In this document: piece after piece, positions 49,640 to 57,689 of the stretch
Position numbering within the stretch: position 1 is the first letter of the stretch
Layout: each line of letters begins with the position of its first letter
Assembly (NCBI GenBank): GCA_019694295.1
Contig: JAIBCG010000008.1
Coordinates: 1 to 64,000 of the forward strand
From: Saprospiraceae bacterium
Lineage (GTDB): Bacteria > Bacteroidota > Bacteroidia > Chitinophagales > Saprospiraceae
Length of the DNA: 64,000 nt
Direction: 5' to 3'
Notes under the pieces: model-generated
Seen by the model: only the letters and a program-made list of their open reading frames with translations
Told to the model about the DNA's origin: nothing
Databases searched by the model: none
Program-made: the position numbers and the translations under genes

Positions 49640-49677
49640 AAATAAAATATGGCTATCCAATTGAATGGACAGCCATA
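49640..49677 (-). terminator. Terminator of the second SusC/SusD operon
   Basis: On the minus strand TATGGCT-G-TCCA pairs with TGGA-T-AGCCATA around ATTGAAT-like loop sequence, followed by TTTTATTTTG. It lies about 30 bases past the SusD stop at 49706. Confidence 0.65.
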
Positions 49678-49705
49678 AAAAAATTGCGATCAGAATTACT
49701 GATGC

Positions 49706-51070
49706 TTATTTATCCCACCATACAGGGTCAAGGAGGTTAGAGTTTACAACAGCTTTGGTATTGTATAATCTTTCATCTTGAGCTGTAGGGAATCTTCTCG
49801 GTATCTCAGTAAGGTTTGCTCCGGCATTTGGAGTAAGGGCAGGAATATTTGTCCTTCTCCAGTCAGAATATACTTCTGGTTGTGTAAACATAGCAATATA
49901 CTTCTGAGACATTATCTTACTCATAGTGATGCTAGCTGCATCTTCGTTTGCATTGGCAGCTTCGAAAGCAGCATCGCCACCACCGGTAACATCATTTAAG
50001 TTTGCAATAACAGCAGCATTGTGTGCAGCAGCTGCTGCAGCCTTATTGCCCAATCGCATTTGAGCTTCTGCTTCGATAAATTTTGCTTCTGCATAAGTAA
50101 GCAAAGGTAGCTTTGATTCGGCTGAACCATATTTTGCACCAATGGAAGATTCATTTGAATAATTTCCACTACCATCTTTAGCTGCATAGAATGCAAGTCT
50201 TGGGTCATTGATGGCAGACATCATTCCTACAAGTGTGCTACCCATTGAAACGTAACCTGCACGGTCCTGATTGAACACATACCATTGATTGCTCTCAGTC
50301 ACACCTGGACCAAAGATAGCATAAAGGTTGCTACCATTACCTGTATAACCTGCAGCATAAGCACCATTCAATGCTTCAAGTGCTTTGTTGGCTGAGCCTG
50401 TAGCATCCTTTTTGCTAAGCCTGTTAGCATAACGAGCCTTCAACAAATAAGCATTCATAAGCCATTTTGAAGCATCACCGCCAAAAATATAATCATCAGC
50501 ACCTGGTGCTATAACGTTCTCAGTTGACTGGAGGTCTGCGATGGCACCATCTAGTGTCTGTTGTATGTCAGCTATTACAGACTCTTGTGAATCAAATGCC
50601 GCATTAAAATTGCCGTTCAGGCCACCTAATGCCTCTTTATTCGGTACATCACCCCACAAATCTGTTGCAAGTCCAAGGTTCAATGCCTTGAGTACTCTGC
50701 CTATACCTCTATAATGACGGTTTTTATCTCCGGCTTTATCAATCAGCAACTGTGCATTGATCAAGGAACCTGAATAAAGCTGATTCCATATATTACTAAC
50801 AGTAGATTCGGTAATGTCGTACTTTGCAAGATCTTCGTACTGAAATAGATTACCTGTTGATTGTTGTGTAAGCACTGAAGTAACACGTGACAAATCGCCT
50901 CCAAAATTGGAGAATGTTGCAACCTCAAGACCCGACAATAACAGGCCTTCTGTTACATTAGAAGGAGAGTTTGGTGAAATATCTTCTCCCTCCACATACT
51001 TCTTACAGCCTGTAAATACAAGACCGGTAAGAAGCAATGCTAAAAATATATAATTTTTCATTTTCGACAT
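49706..51070 (-). CDS. SusD/RagB family nutrient-binding lipoprotein
   Basis: A 454-residue lipoprotein partner of the upstream SusC. The signal is MSKMKNYIFLALLLTGLVFTG with the lipid Cys at 22. SusD features are RVLKALNLGLATDLWGDVPN and the later LTYAEAKFIEAEAQMRLGNK. ATG 51061 would drop three residues. It follows SusC by 20 bases. It is a distant paralogue of the SusD at 44802, so the two loci came from an old duplication or from related transporters. Substrate unknown. Confidence 0.93.
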   Translation of the reverse strand: MSKMKNYIFLALLLTGLVFTGCKKYVEGEDISPNSPSNVTEGLLLSGLEVATFSNFGGDLSRVTSVLTQQSTGNLFQYEDLAKYDITESTVSNIWNQLYSGSLINAQLLIDKAGDKNRHYRGIGRVLKALNLGLATDLWGDVPNKEALGGLNGNFNAAFDSQESVIADIQQTLDGAIADLQSTENVIAPGADDYIFGGDASKWLMNAYLLKARYANRLSKKDATGSANKALEALNGAYAAGYTGNGSNLYAIFGPGVTESNQWYVFNQDRAGYVSMGSTLVGMMSAINDPRLAFYAAKDGSGNYSNESSIGAKYGSAESKLPLLTYAEAKFIEAEAQMRLGNKAAAAAAHNAAVIANLNDVTGGGDAAFEAANANEDAASITMSKIMSQKYIAMFTQPEVYSDWRRTNIPALTPNAGANLTEIPRRFPTAQDERLYNTKAVVNSNLLDPVWWDK

Positions 51071-51090
51071 TTTAATTTTTATTAAAAAAA

Positions 51091-54000
51091 TTAGAAACCG
51101 ATATTTAAACCAACAATAATCGATTTAGAACCCGGCATAGTGAAATAATCAAATCCTCCGATATTAGAACCTGCACCTGTAAGGCTTGACTCAGGGTCAA
51201 CACCCGGATACTTGGTCTTCAACCATAGGTTTCTACCTGTAACATACACAGAAGCATTCTGGATCAATTTCTTGAACTTAGGTAATGAATATGACAAAGT
51301 CACTTCACGCAATCTTACCCAAGAACCATCAAAAATGAAGGATTCTGTTGCTCCACCAGCATCACCGAGGTATCTGGCATAGTAGAAATTAGGGCTGATA
51401 GCAATATCATTGGGAGTACCGTCAGCTTTCACGCCTGGTATTACATAAGTATGAGTTCTGTCGGCAGAAGCAGCTGTACGGCCGATATTGTTCAGACGGC
51501 CGATGGTACCACCCCAGATGTCACCACCCTGTCTGATGTCAAGAAGCCCTGTAAGGGAGAAACCTTTGAACGTGAATGTATTTCTGATAGCAGAAATCCA
51601 ATCCGGGTAAGGATTACCGAGGAATCCTTCTTCTGCTTCCTTCAATGGAAGTCCGTTGGCACCAATAATCAACTGGCCTGCATCGTTTCTCTTCCACTTG
51701 GTACCAAAGATAGCACCATAAGGTTGATTAACAATCGCATAAGAACCAACACCTGTAAAGGCAGCCTCAATACTGAATTGATCAACACCTTCAACAAGTT
51801 TGTCAACATTGTTGGTATTCTTTGAGAAGTTGCCTTCTATATTCCAGTTGAAAGTCTTTGTTTTTACGATGTCGATACCCAACTCAAGTTCGATACCTTT
51901 GTTGGTCATCTCACCAGAGTTAGCAACGAATGCGCCAAAACCTGTAGAGCTTGCTATAGGTCTAGCAATCAACAAATCAGTAGCTTTTGAATTGTAATAT
52001 GTAATACCGAAGTTGATTCTGTTTTTCAATAATTTGAAATCTGCACCTACTTCGAAAGTAGTGTTGATCTCTGGTCTCAATTCTGCATTGCCCAGTGTAC
52101 CACTGATACCAAAACCATTATTACCAAGGTAAGGGAATGAGATACCATCCGTAAAACCATCTGTAAATGTTGGCTTTGTATAATAAGTAGCAGAAGAGTA
52201 AGCACTTGGTTCACGACCAGCCTGAGCAAAAGATGCTCTTACTTTGAAGTAATTCAAGAAATCATTCTGTGCCATAATCTCTGTAGGTACAAATGCAATA
52301 CTGGCACTTGGGTAGAAGAAGCTGTTTTTGGCTTTAGGGCCAAATGTACTTGCCCAGTCATTTCTACCTGAAAGGTTTACATAAATCCAGTTTTTGTAAT
52401 CAAGGTCTAAACTCGCAAACACACCTGCAAGCTTCACTACTGAAGAGCTTTGATCGGCATACAGATCAGAAGCATTTGACAAGTTAAAGAAGTTAGGTAT
52501 TGTAAGGAACTGACCTCTGGCAAAGACACTATTAAAGGTTCTCTTGTTAATTTGTGAACCTAACAACAAGCTTGTATTGATATCGCCAAAGCCCTTTGTA
52601 AATCTGGCAAATAGGTCATGGTTTATTTCCTGGTGTTTGATATTGCTGTTCCAGAGTTCGCCAACACCGCCGTTGTTGTTACTTCCAAGGTCAAATATTT
52701 GTTTTCTTGCATCATTGTAAACATCTGTACCGATTCTGTATGTCAAAGTCAACCAGTTAAATGGAAGGTAGTCAACAGCTGCGCTACCTGTGAGACGGCC
52801 TACATCTGAAGTGTTTGGGTTATGGTTGGCTGTCCAGAATGGATTGTCATAATTACCTACATAAGTATGCTGCGATCCGTCAGTATTTTCATAACCTCCT
52901 GTACCATTACCGCCCTGAAGATTGAAACTGGCAGGAGTACGCAACAATGGGAGCATTACACCAGAAAGGTTACTACCATTTTGTGCTTTTGTGTCATTGA
53001 TTAAAGTGTAAGCAGCTGATCCTGTGAATTTCAACACATTAGAGCCTGTAGTACCACTCAATCTGAATGAATTTCTGTCAAGATTGGTGTTTGGCACAAT
53101 ACCTGTTTGGTCGGCACGGCTGTATGAGAAACGGTAGGTTGACTTATCATTACCACCGCTTACGCTCAGGTTATTGGAGAATGTGCTACCGGTTTGGAAA
53201 TAATTTGCAAGATTATCATAAGCATTTGGTGCATTGGCAGAACCAATTTTTGGCCCCCAGCTATTTGGCGTACCGTTTGTAACACCAGGCACATAAGTTA
53301 CAAAATTGCCTTCTTCTTTTACTGTACCGTCTGCATTAAGTGTACCACCTCCTGTACCTTGGGCATATATACTTTGCATCTCCGGCAATTTGTTCACTTT
53401 GTCAAATGAATAGGAAGAACCGAAGTCAACACTTAGTCCCTTATTACCTTTTTTGGTGGTAATCAATATTGCACCACTTGCAGCTCTTGTTCCGTAAAGT
53501 GCAGAAGCCGCAGGGCCTTTCAGAATTGAAATACTTTCAATATCCGAACTTGAAAGGTCAAAACCACGGTTTGATTCATTTACACCCTGAAGATTGGCAT
53601 TGAAAGGATAATCACCAGGTGAAACTGTATTTGTAGAGTTGTCAAAAGGTACGTTGTCAATAACGATTAATGGTTCGTTGTTCAGAGCAAATGAGGAGTT
53701 ACCTCTTAGTAAAATCTTTGAAGATGCACCAGGTGTACCGGCAGAAGAAATTACATTTACTCCGGATGCTTTTGCAGCCAGACCCTGGATGACGTTCACC
53801 TCACCCGATCTCGAGACCGTGCTACCGTCAACGCTAGAGATACCATAGCCAATAGACTTTTCTGCTTTGGAGACACCCAGAGCCGTTACGACCGTCTCGG
53901 AAAGTGTTACTCCTTCACCTAATGATACGTTCACTACATTGGATGCTCCCAGAACAATTTCCTGTGTAGTAAAGCCTGTGTACGAAACTACAAGTGTGTT

Positions 54001-54198
54001 GGCATTTGCAGGAACGTTAATCCTGAAATTTCCGTTGTCGTCTGCAGCAGTTCCTTCACTGGTGCCTTTAACAAGCACTGTGGCCCCAGGTAGTGGATCT
54101 CCTGAAGAATCTGTAACTTTTCCGACAACTGATCTTTGCGCCAATAGCGAGCCTGCCGCTAACAGCAACATAGAAACCAGTAGTGTAAGCTTTTTCAT
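51091..54198 (-). CDS. SusC/RagA family TonB-linked outer membrane receptor
   Basis: A 1035-residue TonB-dependent transporter with signal peptide (MKKLTLLVSMLLLAAGSLLA), carboxypeptidase-regulatory-like domain (KVTDSSGDPLPGATVLVKG), TonB-box-like ETVVTALG, a plug with ALYGTRAASGAILITTKKG, and a barrel ending IIVGLNIGF. The N-terminal 110 residues are nearly identical to the other SusC, but the plug and barrel are diverged, so the two should differ in substrate. Confidence 0.95.
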   Translation of the reverse strand: MKKLTLLVSMLLLAAGSLLAQRSVVGKVTDSSGDPLPGATVLVKGTSEGTAADDNGNFRINVPANANTLVVSYTGFTTQEIVLGASNVVNVSLGEGVTLSETVVTALGVSKAEKSIGYGISSVDGSTVSRSGEVNVIQGLAAKASGVNVISSAGTPGASSKILLRGNSSFALNNEPLIVIDNVPFDNSTNTVSPGDYPFNANLQGVNESNRGFDLSSSDIESISILKGPAASALYGTRAASGAILITTKKGNKGLSVDFGSSYSFDKVNKLPEMQSIYAQGTGGGTLNADGTVKEEGNFVTYVPGVTNGTPNSWGPKIGSANAPNAYDNLANYFQTGSTFSNNLSVSGGNDKSTYRFSYSRADQTGIVPNTNLDRNSFRLSGTTGSNVLKFTGSAAYTLINDTKAQNGSNLSGVMLPLLRTPASFNLQGGNGTGGYENTDGSQHTYVGNYDNPFWTANHNPNTSDVGRLTGSAAVDYLPFNWLTLTYRIGTDVYNDARKQIFDLGSNNNGGVGELWNSNIKHQEINHDLFARFTKGFGDINTSLLLGSQINKRTFNSVFARGQFLTIPNFFNLSNASDLYADQSSSVVKLAGVFASLDLDYKNWIYVNLSGRNDWASTFGPKAKNSFFYPSASIAFVPTEIMAQNDFLNYFKVRASFAQAGREPSAYSSATYYTKPTFTDGFTDGISFPYLGNNGFGISGTLGNAELRPEINTTFEVGADFKLLKNRINFGITYYNSKATDLLIARPIASSTGFGAFVANSGEMTNKGIELELGIDIVKTKTFNWNIEGNFSKNTNNVDKLVEGVDQFSIEAAFTGVGSYAIVNQPYGAIFGTKWKRNDAGQLIIGANGLPLKEAEEGFLGNPYPDWISAIRNTFTFKGFSLTGLLDIRQGGDIWGGTIGRLNNIGRTAASADRTHTYVIPGVKADGTPNDIAISPNFYYARYLGDAGGATESFIFDGSWVRLREVTLSYSLPKFKKLIQNASVYVTGRNLWLKTKYPGVDPESSLTGAGSNIGGFDYFTMPGSKSIIVGLNIGF
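53970..54018 (-). repeat. 49-bp identical stretch within the SusC N-terminal domain, copy 2
   Basis: Second copy of the stretch at 49259-49307; see there. It lies at the same position of the paralogous gene. Confidence 0.85.
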
Positions 54199-54250
54199 AC
54201 TAATCCTGTTTTTTGTGTTAAAAAGTTAATAAATAAGTAATTCTGAGTGG

Positions 54251-54281
54251 CAAATCTATTTAATATGTTTAATGTAACATA
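54251..54281 (-). promoter_or_regulatory. Promoter of the second SusC/SusD operon
   Basis: On the minus strand TATG (54278-54281), 19 bases, TAGATTTG (54251-54258), with TATGTTACATTAAA around the -33 position. It matches the other SusC promoter in motif and spacing. The untranslated leaders also share a GGATTAGT directly before ATG. Confidence 0.6.
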
Positions 54282-54378
54282 GTTTATTTTCATTTTTATG
54301 AAAAAAATACCATGCTATTATTCATTTTTTAATTTAACAAATCTATATACTCATTAAAATCAATCAACATATATAACG

Positions 54379-55101
54379 TTATTGAAATTCTATTAGCTGC
54401 CTTTTGTACATCTGAATGGTATTTTGCAATCCGTAGTACAGTGCATCTGATATCAAAGCGTGACCTATGGACACTTCGTGCAATGGCTTTACATGCTTTG
54501 TATAGTAACTCAGATTATCAAGATTGAGATCGTGCCCGGCATTGACTCCCATTCCAAGGTGGTCTGCCAATGCCGCACATCTGATATGTGCTTGTACTGC
54601 CTGCCCGGGATCTGTGTAAAAATCATGTGAAAATTTGCCGGTATATATTTCTATTCTGTCTGTGCCGGTCTTTGCAGCAGCTTCTATATACTTCTCTTCG
54701 GCATTTACAAACAACGATACGCGTATATTATATGCATGCAGCTCTTCGGTTATGTCTTTTAAATATGGGTAGTGCGCAACAGTGTCCCAGCCGGAGTCGG
54801 ATGTAAGCACACCGGGGGCATCCGGCACGAGTGTACACTGGTCAGGAAGATTGTCGGTGACGAGTTTCATAAATTCGCGAGTCGGGTTGCCTTCAATATT
54901 AAACTCGGTAGTGACGACGGATTTTAGTTTTGGAATGTCGTCGAAACGTACATGTCTTTGATCTGGTCTTGGATGAACAGTAATGCCTTCTGCCCCAAAT
55001 TTTTCACAATCAATCGCTATTTTTACAAGATCCGGCAAATTTCCGCCTCTGGAATTCCTGATTAATGCAACTTTGTTGATATTTACGCTCAATCTGGTCA
55101 T
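54379..55101 (-). CDS. pdxJ: Pyridoxine 5'-phosphate synthase
   Basis: A 240-residue TIM-barrel enzyme that condenses 1-deoxyxylulose 5-phosphate with 3-amino-2-oxopropyl phosphate in the DXP-dependent vitamin B6 pathway. Conserved segments are LSVNINKVALIRNSRGGN, CEKFGAEGITVHPRPDQRH, FNIEGNPT, LVPD, TGTDRIEIYTG and the C-terminal GMGVNAGHDLNLDNL with VSIGHALISDALYYGL. The frame is open back to 55671, but that part is antisense to the CPBP gene and unlike PdxJ, so I chose ATG 55101. Only 16 bases separate it from the divergent CPBP gene. Confidence 0.96.
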   Translation of the reverse strand: MTRLSVNINKVALIRNSRGGNLPDLVKIAIDCEKFGAEGITVHPRPDQRHVRFDDIPKLKSVVTTEFNIEGNPTREFMKLVTDNLPDQCTLVPDAPGVLTSDSGWDTVAHYPYLKDITEELHAYNIRVSLFVNAEEKYIEAAAKTGTDRIEIYTGKFSHDFYTDPGQAVQAHIRCAALADHLGMGVNAGHDLNLDNLSYYTKHVKPLHEVSIGHALISDALYYGLQNTIQMYKRQLIEFQ

Positions 55102-55117
55102 GACATAATTTTTTAAT

Positions 55118-56065
55118 ATGACAAATGTAGATGATTCAACCGAAGAACGGAACATTCCGGTAGAAGAAAATGAAAAACCGCATTTTGTAAAGAATCTGGT
55201 TCGGCTTGCTTTTCTTGGCCTGCTCGGTATATTGTTTTTATCCTTGTCATCGGTCTGGATCTCAAAAGTATTCTCCGTCGATATCCAGGCCCTGATGTCG
55301 GGAAACATAGAAACAGGTAATGAACGTGAACGCTCAGCACTCAGGCTGTTGCTCGTACTCAACAGCGTATTGGCCTTTATACTGCCGGCATTTATATATA
55401 ATATGGTGAGCGACCGCAAATACATTTTCAACAAAATAGGAATCGAATCTACCGGTGAACAGGGTAAAAAATTTATATGGGCAGTCGGGCTTTTCATCCT
55501 TTCCCTACCACTCGTTATGTTTACTGCCTGGGTCAACCAAAAGATACCGCTACCTGAATGGGCAAGCCAGACCGAAGAAAATGTATCCGGCCTCCTGAAA
55601 ATGCTTTTATCTGAAGGGACAACTACTTCACTCATCCTCAACATTGTTATGCTCGCCCTGTTACCTGCCATCGGTGAAGAATGGTTCTTCAGAGGAAGCC
55701 TGCAGCGAATTTTTACACAGATGTGGGGTGATACTCATCATATAAAGGCCATCCTTCTCACAGCATTCCTTTTCAGTTTGCTTCATTTCCAGTTCGAAGG
55801 TTTCTTACCGAGATTGTTGCTTGGTGTGGTGTTAGGGTTTATTTTTTATAAGACAGGCAATATATGGGTGGCTGTATTTTGTCATTTTCTGTTCAACGCT
55901 TCGCAGATACTGGTGGCGTATATGACACAGAATGATGCGCAACAAATAGATGCTGAGAAGATGGATAGCCCACCTTTGTTGGTAGTGGTGGTGTGTAGTA
56001 TATTATTTTTCATTTTATACAAATATTCGCCCGGTATAAAAACAGATACAGATGAGCAAATTTAA
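55118..56065 (+). CDS. CPBP family intramembrane metalloprotease
   Basis: A 315-residue membrane protein of the Abi/CAAX protease family. About eight membrane segments follow a charged N-terminus. The active-site motifs are EEWFFRGSLQRIF (Glu-Glu and Arg), FSLLHFQFEGFLPR and FCHFLFNA, with both His metal ligands. Family members are often linked to bacteriocin or stress processes; its substrate is unknown here. It overlaps cdsA by 14 bases, so the two are translationally linked. Confidence 0.9.
   Translation: MTNVDDSTEERNIPVEENEKPHFVKNLVRLAFLGLLGILFLSLSSVWISKVFSVDIQALMSGNIETGNERERSALRLLLVLNSVLAFILPAFIYNMVSDRKYIFNKIGIESTGEQGKKFIWAVGLFILSLPLVMFTAWVNQKIPLPEWASQTEENVSGLLKMLLSEGTTTSLILNIVMLALLPAIGEEWFFRGSLQRIFTQMWGDTHHIKAILLTAFLFSLLHFQFEGFLPRLLLGVVLGFIFYKTGNIWVAVFCHFLFNASQILVAYMTQNDAQQIDAEKMDSPPLLVVVVCSILFFILYKYSPGIKTDTDEQI
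55122..55129 (-). promoter_or_regulatory. -7 box for pdxJ inside the CPBP gene
   Basis: On the minus strand TACATTTG fits TAnnTTTG and lies 20 bases before the pdxJ ATG. It falls within the first codons of the divergent gene. No -33 TTTG was found. Confidence 0.4.
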
Positions 56066-56906
56066 AAGTTTAGGTGCGCGTGCTACTTCGGCTACCATTT
56101 TCGCTATTGTGATGATCGCCGGTATTTATCTGCATAAAGTCGGGTTGGTGCTGTTGTTCGGTGTCATCATGTTTATTGGGCTGCGTGAGTTGTTTACGCT
56201 TAGCTTCACGGGTGATGAAGAAGGACTGAGAAAGTACCGAATACCCGGAACGGTGCTTGCTTTTTCTCCATACCTGTGGGTAGCGGTTCAAAAATTGATA
56301 TTACCCAAGGAGATTTCATCAACATTCGTCAACATTGCAATGTTTTTATTACCGGTATTCATAGCAATGCTTTTAGAATTGCTGGGTAGAGCAAGGCAAC
56401 AATTTTCACGCGTAGCATTCGTAGCACTTGGCATTGCCTACCTTACTGTGCCGGTGAGCTTAGTGTGCGACCTTGCCATACAGGACAAGGGATTCCATCC
56501 TGACATCATTATGGGATTGCTGGTGCTGATATGGATAAGCGATACGGGGGCTTACTTTGCAGGATCGGCCTTCGGCAAGCATAAGTTATATCCGGCCATC
56601 TCGCCCGGAAAAACCTGGGAAGGCAGTATTGGCGGAGCTGTTATAACTATCATTACAGCCTGGTTTTTCCCGGAATTATTCGGAGAGTTCAGTGCAGGCC
56701 AGTGGGTGATATTGGGTATTATAGCTGTTGTATTTGGTACACTCGGTGACCTTACAGAATCAATGCTAAAGAGAAACAATGGTGTGAAAGATTCGGGCAA
56801 CATCATGCCCGGGCACGGTGGCATACTCGACCGCTTTGATGCTTTCATTTTCTTGATACCATTTGCTTATCTGTATATTCGCTTGTTTATTTACGGTCTG
56901 TATTAG
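56052..56906 (+). CDS. cdsA: Phosphatidate cytidylyltransferase (CDP-diglyceride synthase)
   Basis: A 284-residue integral membrane enzyme that turns phosphatidic acid and CTP into CDP-diacylglycerol, precursor of all the cell's phospholipids. About seven membrane segments are seen. The signature SPGKTWEGSIGG (about 181-192) and KDSGNIMPGHGGILDRFDA near the C-terminus are intact. It is followed after 89 bases by psd, the next known lipid gene here. Confidence 0.95.
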   Translation: MSKFKSLGARATSATIFAIVMIAGIYLHKVGLVLLFGVIMFIGLRELFTLSFTGDEEGLRKYRIPGTVLAFSPYLWVAVQKLILPKEISSTFVNIAMFLLPVFIAMLLELLGRARQQFSRVAFVALGIAYLTVPVSLVCDLAIQDKGFHPDIIMGLLVLIWISDTGAYFAGSAFGKHKLYPAISPGKTWEGSIGGAVITIITAWFFPELFGEFSAGQWVILGIIAVVFGTLGDLTESMLKRNNGVKDSGNIMPGHGGILDRFDAFIFLIPFAYLYIRLFIYGLY

Positions 56907-56970
56907 TGTCGGCTGAAATGTGAGTTAAAATATTTATTCAAAAGCTATAAATTAAAAAAGATAATTCTGA

Positions 56971-56978
56971 TACCTTTG
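56971..56978 (+). promoter_or_regulatory. -7 box for psd
   Basis: TACCTTTG matches TAnnTTTG and lies 17 bases before the psd ATG. No -33 TTTG is present at the usual distance. Confidence 0.4.
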
Positions 56979-56995
56979 TACAAATTAATGATAAA

Positions 56996-57655
56996 ATGTT
57001 TGGGTTCAGAATACACCGCGAAGGCTTCGAATCAATCGTAATAGCTGCCATCATAAGTATGGTACTGATAGCTGCCGCGGAATATACACCGGTAGTCATC
57101 AGTGCGCTGCTGGTCATCGTTGCCGGTTTTTTATTTCTTATAGTATTACAGTTTTTCAGAAATCCGGTCAGGAAAATTCCGGTGGCAGACAACAATCTGG
57201 TCTATGCTCCAGCTGACGGGAAAGTAGTGGTGATAGAAGAAGCGATAGAAACTGAATATTTCAATGAAAAAAGACTGATGGTATCTATCTTCATGTCGCC
57301 GCTGAATGTACACGTCAACCGCAATCCTGTCAGCGGATCCATAGAATATGCCCAATATCACCCGGGAAAATATCTCGTAGCCTGGCATCCGAAATCATCT
57401 ACCGAGAATGAACGGACAACCGTAGTTTACAACACCGGAAAAGAAAAAATCCTGATGCGACAGATAGCCGGTGCCCTTGCACGCAGAATTGTCAACTATC
57501 TCGAAACCGGCAACCAGGTTAAGCAGGGCGAAGATATGGGTTTTATCAAATTCGGATCGAGAGTAGATCTGTATCTCCCGCTCGATGCGAAAATCAAGGT
57601 GAATCTTGAAGATATAGTGCGTGGCAATCAAACAGTGATTGCTGAGTTGGCTTGA
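56996..57655 (+). CDS. psd: Phosphatidylserine decarboxylase family protein
   Basis: A 219-residue protein of the short phosphatidylserine decarboxylase type that makes phosphatidylethanolamine. Two hydrophobic N-terminal segments (17-32, 36-53) anchor it. Conserved parts are VYAPADGKVVVIEE, FMSPLNVHVNRNPVSG, YHPGKYLVAWHPKSS, and the self-cleavage site MGFIKFGSRVDLYLP, where cleavage between Gly and Ser gives the pyruvoyl group. All are present, so it should be active. The phosphatidylserine synthase gene is not in the window. Confidence 0.92.
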   Translation: MFGFRIHREGFESIVIAAIISMVLIAAAEYTPVVISALLVIVAGFLFLIVLQFFRNPVRKIPVADNNLVYAPADGKVVVIEEAIETEYFNEKRLMVSIFMSPLNVHVNRNPVSGSIEYAQYHPGKYLVAWHPKSSTENERTTVVYNTGKEKILMRQIAGALARRIVNYLETGNQVKQGEDMGFIKFGSRVDLYLPLDAKIKVNLEDIVRGNQTVIAELA

Positions 57656-57689
57656 GTTTTTCATTAAAACCAGAATACATCAACAACGC

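Noticed and set aside
55102-55671. N-terminal extension of pdxJ to about 430 residues
   Set aside because: It is antisense to the well-supported CPBP gene and unlike any PdxJ; the conserved part starts at 55101.
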